Positions 36,027 to 44,331 of a DNA stretch of 64,000 bases are shown piece after piece. Every line of letters starts with the position of its first letter. Positions within the stretch are counted from its first letter, which is position 1. The position numbers were made by a program, and so were the translations under genes. The DNA lies in assembly GCF_028595325.1 (NCBI RefSeq), contig NZ_JAQQXR010000003.1, positions 62,001 to 126,000 on the forward strand, given 5' to 3'. The notes beneath the pieces are model-generated. The model saw only the letters and a program-made list of their open reading frames with translations. It made no database searches and had not been told where the DNA came from. This DNA is from Janthinobacterium fluminis. Its GTDB lineage: Bacteria > Pseudomonadota > Gammaproteobacteria > Burkholderiales > Burkholderiaceae_D.

Positions 36027-37337
36027 ATGAAAAGCATCACATCGCTGTTACTCGGCGCGGCCATCGCCGGCGCCCTCGGCACGGCCGGCAACGCGCTGGC
36101 CCAGGAACAATTCATCGCCCTGCCGTCCTACCGCGTCGGCCCCTACGCGGCCGGCGGCTCCGGCTTCTACGGCGGCGCCATCGACTACTTCAACCTGGTC
36201 AACCTGAACGGCGGCGTCAACGGCGTCAAGATCAGTTGGGAGGAGTGCGAGACGGAATACAACCCCTCGCGCGGCATCGAATGCTACGAGCGCCTGAAAA
36301 CCAAGAACGGCGGCGCCACCCTGGTCGAACCCCTGTCGACGGGCGTCGCCTACGGCGTCCTCGACCGCATCGCCCAGGACAAAATCCCGCTGACGACGAT
36401 AGGCTACGGCCGCTCCGACGCCGCCAACGGCAAAGTGTTCCCCTATGTGTTCCCGCTCATCGCCAGCTACTGGAACCAGGCGGCCGGCATGATCAAATAC
36501 CTGGGCGACAAGAACGGCGGCATGGACAAGCTGAAGGGCAAAAAAATCGTCCACCTGTACCACGACTCGGCCTTCGGCAAGGAGCCGCTGCCGGTGCTGG
36601 AGGCGCAGGCCAAGCAGTACGGCTTCGAACTGATCAAGATCGCCGTGGCGCCGCCGGGCAGCGAGCAGCAGTCGCAGTGGCTGCAGATCCGCCAGGCCAA
36701 CCCCGACCACGTGATCCTGTGGGGCTGGGGCGTGATGAACTCGGTGGCGATCAAGACGGCGCAGCGCAACGGCTTCCCGCGCGAGAAGATGCTGGGCGTC
36801 TGGTGGGCCGGCTCGGAAGAGGACACCATCCCGTCCGGCGACGCCGCCAAGGGCTACAGCGCGATGACCTTCAACACGCCGGGCAACTACCCGGTCATCG
36901 ACGACATCCGCAAAAAACTCTACGCCGCCGGCAAGGGCAACCTGGCCGACCAGTCGCGCATCAACTCCGTCTACCACATGCGCGGCGTGACGGCCGGCAT
37001 CCTGTGGGTGGAGGCCATCCGCGCCGCCCAGGAGCACTTCGGCAAGGGCAAGCCGATGAGCGGCGAGCAGATCCGCTGGGGCCTGGAAAACCTGAACATC
37101 GACGAAGCGCGGCAGAAGGCCATCGGCGCCTTCGGCATGTTCCCCACCGTGAAAACCAGCTGCGACGACCACGAGGGCTCGGGCGCCGTGAAAGTGCAGC
37201 AGTGGGACGGCAAAAAGTGGCAGGCCATCACGCCGAACTGGATCGTCGGCGACAAGGCGCTGACGCGCCGGCTGGTGGACGAATCCGCGATCAAATACGC
37301 GGCCGAGAAAAAAATCACGCCCGCGTGCGCGAAGTGA
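36027..37337 (+). CDS. ABC transporter periplasmic substrate-binding protein (LivK type)
   Basis: 436-aa periplasmic binding protein: signal peptide (MKSITSLLLGAAIAGALGTAGNALA), then a type I fold with LPSYRVGPYAAGGSGFYGGAIDYFNLVN, TIGYGRSDA and WGWGVMNSVAIKTAQ. It is longer than LivK/J (about 350 aa). The ligand is not a canonical amino acid judging by context with two acyl-CoA ligases. A strong GC hairpin follows and precedes livF, which would stabilise this transcript or raise its level relative to downstream genes. Confidence 0.88.
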   Translation: MKSITSLLLGAAIAGALGTAGNALAQEQFIALPSYRVGPYAAGGSGFYGGAIDYFNLVNLNGGVNGVKISWEECETEYNPSRGIECYERLKTKNGGATLVEPLSTGVAYGVLDRIAQDKIPLTTIGYGRSDAANGKVFPYVFPLIASYWNQAAGMIKYLGDKNGGMDKLKGKKIVHLYHDSAFGKEPLPVLEAQAKQYGFELIKIAVAPPGSEQQSQWLQIRQANPDHVILWGWGVMNSVAIKTAQRNGFPREKMLGVWWAGSEEDTIPSGDAAKGYSAMTFNTPGNYPVIDDIRKKLYAAGKGNLADQSRINSVYHMRGVTAGILWVEAIRAAQEHFGKGKPMSGEQIRWGLENLNIDEARQKAIGAFGMFPTVKTSCDDHEGSGAVKVQQWDGKKWQAITPNWIVGDKALTRRLVDESAIKYAAEKKITPACAK

Positions 37338-37341
37338 GCCG

Positions 37342-37370
37342 GCGGCGCCGGGGTCCGGCCCCGGCGCCGC
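37342..37370 (+). terminator. Intra-operon attenuator hairpin
   Basis: A perfect 12-bp GC stem (GCGGCGCCGGGG 37342-37353 with 37359-37370) and 5-nt loop follow the binding-protein stop. There is no T-run, so it may protect the 3' end or partly terminate, as in many binding-protein operons. Confidence 0.6.
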
Positions 37371-37382
37371 AGCGCCCGCACC

Positions 37383-38222
37383 ATGTTTAACTTAGCAAAG
37401 CCAGCCATGACAACAGCCACCCAGCCCTATCTGTCGGTCAACAACATCGAAGTCATCTACGACCACGTCATCCTGGTCCTGAAAGGCGTCTCGCTGCAGG
37501 TGCCGCAGGGGAAAATCGTCGCCCTGCTGGGCGCCAACGGCGCCGGCAAATCGACCACGCTGAAAACCATCTCGACGCTGCTGCGCGGCGAGCGCGGCGA
37601 CGTCACCAAGGGCGAGGTGCAATTCAAGGGAGAGCGGGTCGACCAGCTGACGCCGAACGAACTGGTCAAGCGCGGCCTGTCGCAGGTGATGGAGGGGCGG
37701 CACTGCTTCGGCCACCTGAGCATCGAAGAAAACCTGCTGACCGGCGCCTACACGCGGCACATCGGCCGCTCCGAACTGAAGGACTCGCTCGACAAGGTCT
37801 ACCACTACTTCCCGCGCCTGAAAGAGCGCCGCGCCAGCCAGGCCGGCTACACCTCGGGCGGCGAACAGCAGATGTGCGCGATCGGCCGCGCGCTGATGGC
37901 GAAGCCGTCGATGATACTGCTCGACGAACCGTCGATGGGCATCGCGCCGCAAATCGTCGACGAAATCTTCGGCATCGTCAAAGACCTGAACCAGCGGGAA
38001 AACGTCTCCTTCCTGCTGGCCGAGCAAAACACCAACGTCGCGCTGCGCTACGCCGACTTCGGCTACATCCTGGAAAACGGCCGCGTCGTCATGGAGGGCC
38101 AGGCCGGCGAACTGGCCAGCAACGAAGACGTCAAGGAATTCTACCTGGGCGTCTCCGGGGCCGGCCGCACCAGCTTCCGCGACATGAAATTCTACCGCCG
38201 CCGCAAGCGCTGGCTGGCCTGA
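37383..38222 (+). CDS. livF: Branched-chain-type ABC transporter ATPase LivF
   Basis: 279-aa ATPase: Walker A GANGAGKST, signature YTSGGEQQMCAIGRAL, Walker B ILLDEPSMGIAP and AEQNTNVAL H-loop region. It is longer at the C-terminus than classic LivF (FRDMKFYRRRKRWLA). ATG at 37383 or 37407 could start it; neither has a clear site. It is the second ATPase of the transporter. Confidence 0.9.
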   Translation: MFNLAKPAMTTATQPYLSVNNIEVIYDHVILVLKGVSLQVPQGKIVALLGANGAGKSTTLKTISTLLRGERGDVTKGEVQFKGERVDQLTPNELVKRGLSQVMEGRHCFGHLSIEENLLTGAYTRHIGRSELKDSLDKVYHYFPRLKERRASQAGYTSGGEQQMCAIGRALMAKPSMILLDEPSMGIAPQIVDEIFGIVKDLNQRENVSFLLAEQNTNVALRYADFGYILENGRVVMEGQAGELASNEDVKEFYLGVSGAGRTSFRDMKFYRRRKRWLA

Positions 38223-38232
38223 GGACGAGCGC

Positions 38233-38589
38233 ATGAACCTGGAACAAGCGAAAGCCGTGTGCCGCGCGATGCCGGCCGCCAGCGAAGACATCAAATGGGG
38301 CAGCAACGTGGTCTTTTCCGTCGGGCTGAAAATGTTCGCCATCTTCGGCGGCAGCGAGGCGGCGCCCACCCTCAGCTTCAAGGTCGAGGACGAACGCTTC
38401 CTCGAACTGACGGACCGGCCCGGCATCATCCCGGCGCCCTACCTGGCGCGGGCGAAATGGGTGCAGATCGCCCGCCCGAAGGCGCTCGGCGACGCCGAGG
38501 CGGCGGCCCTGCTGCGCCGCGCCCACGGCCTGATCGTGGCCAAACTGAGCAAAAAACTGCAACGTGAAATCGGAGGGCAGGACCAATGA
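38233..38589 (+). CDS. MmcQ/YjbR family protein
   Basis: 118-aa YjbR/CyaY-like fold protein: SEDIKWGSNVVFSVGLKMFAIF, ERFLELTDRPGIIPAPYLARAKWVQI. It is described as DNA-binding by fold, but function is unproven. It ends with the ATGA overlap of the PaaK-like gene, so it belongs to the operon. Confidence 0.88.
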   Translation: MNLEQAKAVCRAMPAASEDIKWGSNVVFSVGLKMFAIFGGSEAAPTLSFKVEDERFLELTDRPGIIPAPYLARAKWVQIARPKALGDAEAAALLRRAHGLIVAKLSKKLQREIGGQDQ

Positions 38590-39845
38590 GCGCAACGCTA
38601 GACAGCCTGGAACGGCGCGCGCCCGACGCGCGCGAACGGGAAATGATGGCGCGCCTGCCGGCGCTGATCGCCCAGGCGCAGAGCGCGCCGGGCTGGGCGC
38701 GCATCCTGCGCGGCGTCAACCCGAGCGACATCGACAACCGCGCCGCGCTGGCGCGCCTGCCGGTGACGCGCAAAGCCGACCTGAAACAACTGCAACAGCA
38801 GGACAAACCGTTCGGCGGCCTGGCCAGCAGCCCCACCAGCGAGCTGGCGCGCATCTACATGTCGCCGGGGCCGATCTACGACCCCGAAGGGCGCGGCCCG
38901 GACTGGTGGCGCTTCGCGCGGCCGCTCTACGCGGCCGGCGTGCGCGCCGGCGGCCTGCTGCAGAACTGCTTCTCCTACCACTTCACGCCGGCCGCCTTCA
39001 TGGTCGAAGGCGGCGCCGCGCGCATCGGCTGCAGCGTCATCCCGGCCGGCAGCGGCCAGACCGAAATGCAGGTGCTGGCGATGGCCGACCTGAAACCCGA
39101 CACCTACGTCGGCACGCCCTCCTTCCTGAAACTGATCATCGAAAAAGCGCGCGAAATGGGCGCCGACATCAGCAGCGTCAAACGCGCCGTGATGGGCGCC
39201 GAAGCACTGCCCGAATCGCTGCGCGCCTGGTTCCGCGAGAACGGCGTGCCGCACGTCTTCCAGACCTACGCCTCGGCCGACATCGGCAGCATCGCCTACG
39301 AAAGCGCCAGCGACGGCGTGCTCCACCCCGGCATGGTGCTCGACGAAGACGTCCTGCTGGAAATCGTCCACCCCGGCAGCGGCGAGCCGGTGGCCGAGGG
39401 CGAGGTCGGCGAAGTGCTGGTCACCCTGTTCAACCCCGACTACCCGCTGATCCGCTTCGCCACCGGCGACCTGTCGGCCATCGTGCGAGACGGCGGCGCG
39501 GCGCCGTGCGGGCGCACCAACACCCGCATCAAAGGCTGGCTGGGGCGGGCCGACCAATCGACCAAAGTGCGGGCGATGTTCGTGCACCCCTCGCACATCC
39601 ACGACATCGCGCGGCGCCACCCGGCGATACTAAAGGCGCGGCTCATCCTGACGGGCAGCGTCGCCAACGAAAGCATGACCCTGCACTGCGAAATGGAAGC
39701 GGCGGCGGCGGACGACGGCGGCGCGGCGGCCATCGTCGCGACGATACGCGAACTGACCAAATTGCGCGGCGACGTGCGCATCGTCGCGCGCGGCAGCCTG
39801 CCGACCGATGGCAAGCTCATCGACGACCAGCGCGATTACAACTGA
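38586..39845 (+). CDS. PaaK-like phenylacetate-CoA ligase family protein
   Basis: 419-aa ANL-type ligase of the PaaK family: short N-terminus with RLPVTRKADL, a central PTSELARIYMSPGPIYDPEGRG P-loop region lacking the classic glycine pattern, then GTPSFLKLIIEKA, MGAEALPESLRAWF, YASADIGSIAYES and RFATGDLSAI. The P-loop lies in an unusual context and could mean altered nucleotide handling. It ends the operon beginning with the long-chain-type synthetase. Together they suggest two acid substrates or two steps. Confidence 0.85.
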   Translation: MSATLDSLERRAPDAREREMMARLPALIAQAQSAPGWARILRGVNPSDIDNRAALARLPVTRKADLKQLQQQDKPFGGLASSPTSELARIYMSPGPIYDPEGRGPDWWRFARPLYAAGVRAGGLLQNCFSYHFTPAAFMVEGGAARIGCSVIPAGSGQTEMQVLAMADLKPDTYVGTPSFLKLIIEKAREMGADISSVKRAVMGAEALPESLRAWFRENGVPHVFQTYASADIGSIAYESASDGVLHPGMVLDEDVLLEIVHPGSGEPVAEGEVGEVLVTLFNPDYPLIRFATGDLSAIVRDGGAAPCGRTNTRIKGWLGRADQSTKVRAMFVHPSHIHDIARRHPAILKARLILTGSVANESMTLHCEMEAAAADDGGAAAIVATIRELTKLRGDVRIVARGSLPTDGKLIDDQRDYN

Positions 39846-39854
39846 ACAACTTTG

Positions 39855-39923
39855 GGGTCAGGTCTAGACATGGCGGTTTTTTGCGTTTTAGAGACAGTAA
39901 ACCGCCATGTCTAGACCTGACCC
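39855..39923. repeat. Dispersed inverted-repeat element, copy 2
   Basis: Perfect 25-nt arms (39855-39879 and 39899-39923) around a 19-nt loop, starting ten bases after the PaaK-like stop. The arm core equals copy 1 and copy 3; outer ends differ slightly (GGGG on the left, CCC on the right). It may terminate the operon, or be a mobile repeat inserted at its end. Confidence 0.9.
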
Positions 39924-39976
39924 ATTGTTGCGGATTTGCAGGATAATGGCGGGATTCACTTTTTTCCGCAAAGATC

Positions 39977-40561
39977 ATGCAAGAATTCCATCACACTCGG
40001 GCCCGCGCCCTGATTAAAAACGCGGAGTTGCTTTTCGATCAGGATGCGGTGCAGGCGGCCGTCGCGCGCATGGCCGATGTGTTGAATGCCCGTTTCGACG
40101 ATCCCGCTTGCGAGGAGTTCCCGCTGGTGCTAGGTGTGATGGGCGGCGCCGTGGTCTTCACCGGCAACCTGCTGCCGCAGCTGACCTTCCCGCTGGAGTT
40201 CGACTACATCCACGTCAGCCGCTACGGCGACGACGACCGCGGCGGCGAGGTGGTCTGGAAGGTGATTCCGCGCTCGAACGTGGCCGGCCGCACCGTCATC
40301 GTGCTCGACGACATCCTCGACGAGGGCGAAACGCTGGCCCACGTCAAGCAGCGCCTGCTCGATATGGGCGCCGCCGAGGTGATCCTGGCCGTGTTCGCCG
40401 ATAAGGCGATCGGCAAGGCCAAGCCGTGCACGGCCGATATTGTCGGTCTGGTCATTCCGAACCGCTTTGTCGTCGGCTTCGGCATGGATGCTTACGGTTA
40501 CTGGCGCAATCTGCCGGACCTGCGGGCGATCCGCCCGGAAGATTTGAGCAGCGCACCCTAG
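39977..40561 (+). CDS. Hypoxanthine-guanine phosphoribosyltransferase
   Basis: 194-aa type I purine phosphoribosyltransferase. It contains the PRPP-binding motif VIVLDDILDEGETL (about residues 110-123), GVMGGAVVFTGNLL and YGDDDRGGEVVW. It salvages hypoxanthine and guanine to IMP and GMP. A short leader after the repeat suggests its own promoter. Downstream is a 12-bp tandem repeat in the gap to the convergent gene. Confidence 0.92.
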   Translation: MQEFHHTRARALIKNAELLFDQDAVQAAVARMADVLNARFDDPACEEFPLVLGVMGGAVVFTGNLLPQLTFPLEFDYIHVSRYGDDDRGGEVVWKVIPRSNVAGRTVIVLDDILDEGETLAHVKQRLLDMGAAEVILAVFADKAIGKAKPCTADIVGLVIPNRFVVGFGMDAYGYWRNLPDLRAIRPEDLSSAP

Positions 40562-40582
40562 TCACGGACCGGGGCGCGCCCC

Positions 40583-40630
40583 GGCAACGCCCCCGGCAAC
40601 GCCCCTGGCAACGCCCCCGGCAGCGCCCCC
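40583..40630. repeat. Four 12-bp tandem repeats
   Basis: GGCAACGCCCCC repeats four times in tandem (40583-40594, 40595-40606, 40607-40618, 40619-40630), with one T for C at 40606 and G for A at 40622. It lies in the 77-base gap between convergent genes; no coding role. Confidence 0.9.
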
Positions 40631-40638
40631 GCCCCGCC

Positions 40639-41592
40639 TTACAGGCTCAAGCGCGCCCGCGCGGCCGCGTATTCCGCCTTCAGGCGCGCCACCATCTCGG
40701 CCACCGTCGGCACGTCATCCATCAAGCCGACGCCCTGGCCCGCGCCCCAGATGTCGCGCCATGCCTTGGCGCCGCCGGAGCCGAAGTTCATCGCGCTCTT
40801 GTCCGCTTCCGGCAAGGCTTCCGGGTCGAGGCCGGCGGCGACGATGGATTTTTTCAGGTAATTGCCGTGCACGCCAGTGAACAGGTTGGTGTAGACGATG
40901 TCGGCCGCCGCCGATTCGACGATGGCGTCGCGGTAGCCGTCGTCGACGTTCGATTCCTGCGTCGCCAGCCAGCGCGAGCCGATGTAGGCGAAGTCGGCGC
41001 CCATCGCCTGCGCCGCCAGCACGGCGTCGCCGGTGGCGATCGAGCCCGACAGCGCCAGCGGACCCTTGAAGAATTTACGCACCTCGCCCACCAGCGCGAA
41101 CGGCGACAGCGTGCCGGCGTGGCCGCCGGCGCCGCTGGCCACCAAGATCAGGCCGTCCACGCCCGCCTCCAGCGCCTTCTTCGCGTGGCGGATCGAGATC
41201 ACGTCGTGCAGCACGATGCCGCCATAGCTGTGGATGGCGTCCAGCATTTCCTTCGGCGGTGCGCGCAGCGAGGAGATGATGATGGGGATCTTGTGCGCCA
41301 CGCACACGGCGACGTCGTGCGCCAGCCGGTCGTTCGACTGGTGGACGATCTGGTTGACGGCGATCGGGCCGACCTTGGCCTCGGGATTGGCGGCCTGGAA
41401 GGCGGCCAGATCGGCCTGCAACTCGGTCAGCCAGGTGTCGAGCAGCTCGGCCGGCCGGGCGTTCAGCGCCGGGAAAGAGCCGACGATGCCAGCCTTGCAC
41501 TGGGCCGCCACCAGGGCCGGGCCGCTGGCGATGAACATCGGCGAGGCGATGACGGGAAGAGAGAGGTTTTGCAACGCAAGGGGCAGGGCCAT
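40639..41592 (-). CDS. Nitronate monooxygenase / FabK-like flavoprotein
   Basis: 317-aa TIM-barrel FMN enzyme: LPVIASPMFIASGP, GLILVASGAGGHAGTLSPFALV (FMN phosphate loop), LSGSIATGDAVLAAQAMGADFAYIGSRWLATQES. Related proteins oxidise nitronates or reduce enoyl-ACP. ATG 41592; a perfect TATAAT on this strand at 41636-41641 is a candidate -10. Its neighbours do not identify a substrate. Confidence 0.88.
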   Translation of the reverse strand: MALPLALQNLSLPVIASPMFIASGPALVAAQCKAGIVGSFPALNARPAELLDTWLTELQADLAAFQAANPEAKVGPIAVNQIVHQSNDRLAHDVAVCVAHKIPIIISSLRAPPKEMLDAIHSYGGIVLHDVISIRHAKKALEAGVDGLILVASGAGGHAGTLSPFALVGEVRKFFKGPLALSGSIATGDAVLAAQAMGADFAYIGSRWLATQESNVDDGYRDAIVESAAADIVYTNLFTGVHGNYLKKSIVAAGLDPEALPEADKSAMNFGSGGAKAWRDIWGAGQGVGLMDDVPTVAEMVARLKAEYAAARARLSL

Positions 41593-41635
41593 GACGAACT
41601 CGCTGACGGAAAATTGATCGGATGAACTCGCAACG

Positions 41636-41641
41636 ATTATA
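41636..41641 (-). promoter_or_regulatory. Candidate -10 element of the nitronate monooxygenase-like gene
   Basis: TATAAT on the minus strand, about 45 bases upstream of the start codon. The -35 region is weak. Confidence 0.4.
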
Positions 41642-41729
41642 GAGCGAAAAAGTACGATCGTGCTGAATTTGGCGGCGGACCTGAATTTTCGCGAGGCGAT
41701 TTCCCGGAGATCGCCGTCCCTCCCCCGCC

Positions 41730-42641
41730 TCAGGCTTCGTTGAGTAAGTGCTCGCCCTCGACGCGGGCCGCGCCGGCCCTCAGCAGTTGCTCGACGGCCC
41801 ACTGGCCCAGCGCTTCCGGCCCCTGCCGCAGGAAGCGCCGGTTGGCCGCGTCGAACACCGGCATCGCCGTCAACAGCGCCGGCACGTCGGCCAGCGCGAT
41901 GCTTTGCCGCTCCAGCAGCAGGAATTTGAGCAGCACCTTGATGGCATTCTGGGCGTTGCGCAGCGGGTCCGCCATCAGGTAGTCAAGGCGCGAGTGGGCC
42001 CGCCGCAGCGCGCCGGCGACGTCGCCGAACGGCGCGCCGTGGCCCGGAATGACGAGACGCACGTCGAGCCCGCCGATCAGCTCCAGCGTCGCGCGCGTTT
42101 CGGCGAAGCCGGAGGCGCCGTCGAGTTCGGGGAAGATGATGCCGAAGCCGTTTTCCCACAGCGCGTCGGCCGAGATCAGGATGCGCTCGGCGGGACAGTA
42201 AAAGATCAGCGAGTGCGGGTCGTGCCCCGGCGCGCCCAGCGCCTGCCATGCCAGCCCGCCCAGCGTCAGCAGTTCGCCCGGCGCGATGGTGGCGTCGAAG
42301 CCGAAGCGTTCGCATTGCTGGCCGGTGGCCTTGAAGCTGAGCGCCTCGCTGTCCCAGCGCCGCACCTTGTCCGCCTCCGCCGCCGGAATCGAGGTGTGAC
42401 AGCCGTAGTGGGCTTGCAGCGCGGCGTTGCCGCCGCAGTGGTCGGAGTGCAGGTGGGTGTTGAGCAGGCGGTCGAGGCGCCGTCCCTGCAGGCCGTGCCG
42501 CACCAGCGCCAGCGTCTGCGGCGCGTGCGTCAGGTAGCCGCTGTCGATCAGCGCCGTGTCGTCCGCGCCGACCAGCAGGACGTTGTTCGACGATAGCCAG
42601 CCGCGCTCGAAGACGCGGATCGCGTCCGGCAGCGCCGTCAT
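41730..42641 (-). CDS. MBL-fold metallo-hydrolase
   Basis: 303-aa metallo-beta-lactamase fold hydrolase with THLHSDHCGG (residues about 62-71), a later GAPGHDPHS and IPGHGAPF, supplying the two zinc/iron sites. A C-terminal helical domain is present. The substrate is unknown. ATG 42641 overlaps the previous gene's stop by four bases (ATGA), so it belongs to a small operon with two short proteins. Confidence 0.9.
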   Translation of the reverse strand: MTALPDAIRVFERGWLSSNNVLLVGADDTALIDSGYLTHAPQTLALVRHGLQGRRLDRLLNTHLHSDHCGGNAALQAHYGCHTSIPAAEADKVRRWDSEALSFKATGQQCERFGFDATIAPGELLTLGGLAWQALGAPGHDPHSLIFYCPAERILISADALWENGFGIIFPELDGASGFAETRATLELIGGLDVRLVIPGHGAPFGDVAGALRRAHSRLDYLMADPLRNAQNAIKVLLKFLLLERQSIALADVPALLTAMPVFDAANRRFLRQGPEALGQWAVEQLLRAGAARVEGEHLLNEA

Positions 42642-43081
42642 CGCTTCATCTGGAAAGCCAGCGAGATTTGGGCGAATTCGATCAGCACGTCCTGCGAGCC
42701 GCCGTTGAAGGTGGTGAAGGCGTTGCCGGTCCGCACCACCATGCGCGGCGGAAACAGCCAGGACAGGTAGGGGATGCCGATCATTTTGGCGCCGCGCACG
42801 TCGCTCCAGTCGACCCGCTTGTCGTACACCCAGCTCTGGCGGATGCCGGTGGCGTCTATCGTCGTGCGGGCGCGCAGGAACCAGTAATAGCTCACGCCCA
42901 GCATCACCATCGAGGCGAGCAGCAGCGCCTTGACGCCCAGGCCGTACTGGCCCAGCGGAAAACGCAGCGCGACGCTGGCGCCGTAGGCCAGCAGGCCGAA
43001 CGTGACGACGCTGGCAAATACCTTGAAACCGGTGCCATAGGCGGGTCCGCTGACGGTTTGCCGCGGTGTGTAGAAAGGCAT
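42638..43081 (-). CDS. Two-helix membrane protein with PH-like tail
   Basis: 147-aa protein with two hydrophobic segments (VFASVVTFGLLAYGASVAL; ALLLASMVMLGVSYYWFL) and a soluble beta-rich end (TTIDATGIRQSW, VDWSDVRGAKMIGIPY). This resembles bacterial PH-domain proteins. Function unknown. ATG 43081 fits; the stop overlaps the MBL gene start, and the DUF1289 gene precedes it with an 8-base gap. Confidence 0.75.
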   Translation of the reverse strand: MPFYTPRQTVSGPAYGTGFKVFASVVTFGLLAYGASVALRFPLGQYGLGVKALLLASMVMLGVSYYWFLRARTTIDATGIRQSWVYDKRVDWSDVRGAKMIGIPYLSWLFPPRMVVRTGNAFTTFNGGSQDVLIEFAQISLAFQMKR

Positions 43082-43089
43082 GGACGTCC

Positions 43090-43323
43090 TTAGTCGAATT
43101 GAATCAGTTCTTCGCGGCGCTTGATGTCGGCCCAGACGGCGCGCTTGAAGTCGTCGTCGGCCCGGCCCCACTGGATAATTTCGTCGATGGTGCGCAAACA
43201 GCCCTGGCACAGGCCGGTGTCCTGGTCCATCTTGCACAGGCTGATGCAGGGCGAGGGCGGCGACGCCTCGGCGGGGAAATCGGGGCTCATAGAACTGGGC
43301 GGGTTGGCGGAATCAGCGTCCAT
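43090..43323 (-). CDS. DUF1289 cysteine-rich protein
   Basis: 77-aa (or 66-aa from ATG 43290) small protein with four cysteines in the DUF1289 arrangement SPCISLCKMDQDTGLCQGCLRTIDEI. It is likely to bind metal or iron-sulfur; role unproven. It is the first gene of the DUF1289-PH-MBL set and is divergent from the AraC gene. Longer readings in this frame overlap the AraC gene as shadows. Confidence 0.85.
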   Translation of the reverse strand: MDADSANPPSSMSPDFPAEASPPSPCISLCKMDQDTGLCQGCLRTIDEIIQWGRADDDFKRAVWADIKRREELIQFD

Positions 43324-43416
43324 TATGCCGCGAAACGGCGCCGCGATGTCGCTTGCACAAAACCGGCCCGGCCGGTGTATAGTCTTTTCCTTGCCCCGCC
43401 CTCGCCGTCCAACGCC

Positions 43417-44253
43417 ATGTTCCGCCATCCCAGCGAATTCGTCCGCTTCAAAGCCAGCCCGCACCTGCCCGGCGTCGAGCTGTATATGGCGCGCCTGGTC
43501 GAGCACGCGTTCGCGCCGCACGCGCACGAGAGCTATTCGCTGGGCGCGATCGAGTCCGGCGTCGAACGCTTCCGCTACAAGGGCAGCGAGCACGTGGCGC
43601 CGGCCGACACGCTGGTGACGCTGAACGCCGACGAGATCCACACCGGCCAGGCCGAAATCGCCACCGGCTGGACTTATCAGATGCTCTACATCGAACCGGA
43701 CACGCTGCGCGCGCTGGCCGGCACCGAGGTCTATTTCCCCGAGGCGGCCGTGCACGACCCGGAGCTGGCGCGGGCCTACCGCGGCGTCTTCGCGCGCATG
43801 TGGCAGGCCGACGACGACGTCGCCTTCACGTCCGAGTTCACGGTGCTGGTCGACGCGCTGGTGCAGCGCTACGGCGGCAAGGTGCGCGCCGAGGGCAGCG
43901 GCTCGGCGGCGCAGATGCGCCGCTCGCTGGCGATGCGCCGCGTGCTCGACTGCATCGAGGCGAACCTGGAGGGCAGCCTGCGCATCGAGATGCTGGCCGC
44001 CGAGGCGAATCTGTCGCTGTTCCATTTCGTGCGCGTCTTCGTCGCCACCTTCAACTGCACGCCGCAGCAGTACGTGCAGGCGCGCCGCGTGGTGCGCGCC
44101 AAGGGCTTGCTGGCGCGCAGCGTCAGCCCGGCGCTGGCGGCCGGCGCCGTCGGCCTGACCGACCAGAGCCACCTGAACCGCTGGTTCAAGCGCAGCTACG
44201 GCGTCACGCCGGCCCAGTATCAACAGCAAATTGGTACAAGACCGCCGCGCTGA
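43417..44253 (+). CDS. AraC family transcriptional regulator
   Basis: 278-aa protein: N-terminal cupin-type sensing domain (HAHESYSLGAIESGVERFRYKG; NADEIHTGQ) and C-terminal double helix-turn-helix (IEMLAAEANLSLFHFVRVF, LTDQSHLNRWFKRSYGVTPAQY). Such regulators often control an adjacent transporter; the DMT gene follows 78 bases later on the same strand. ATG 43417. Confidence 0.92.
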   Translation: MFRHPSEFVRFKASPHLPGVELYMARLVEHAFAPHAHESYSLGAIESGVERFRYKGSEHVAPADTLVTLNADEIHTGQAEIATGWTYQMLYIEPDTLRALAGTEVYFPEAAVHDPELARAYRGVFARMWQADDDVAFTSEFTVLVDALVQRYGGKVRAEGSGSAAQMRRSLAMRRVLDCIEANLEGSLRIEMLAAEANLSLFHFVRVFVATFNCTPQQYVQARRVVRAKGLLARSVSPALAAGAVGLTDQSHLNRWFKRSYGVTPAQYQQQIGTRPPR

Positions 44254-44331
44254 GGACGCGCTAAGCTGGCGTTTTACTATTCAAGGCGCGGGCATGGACA
44301 TGGCATCGACAAGATTCAAAGCAGGCACGCC

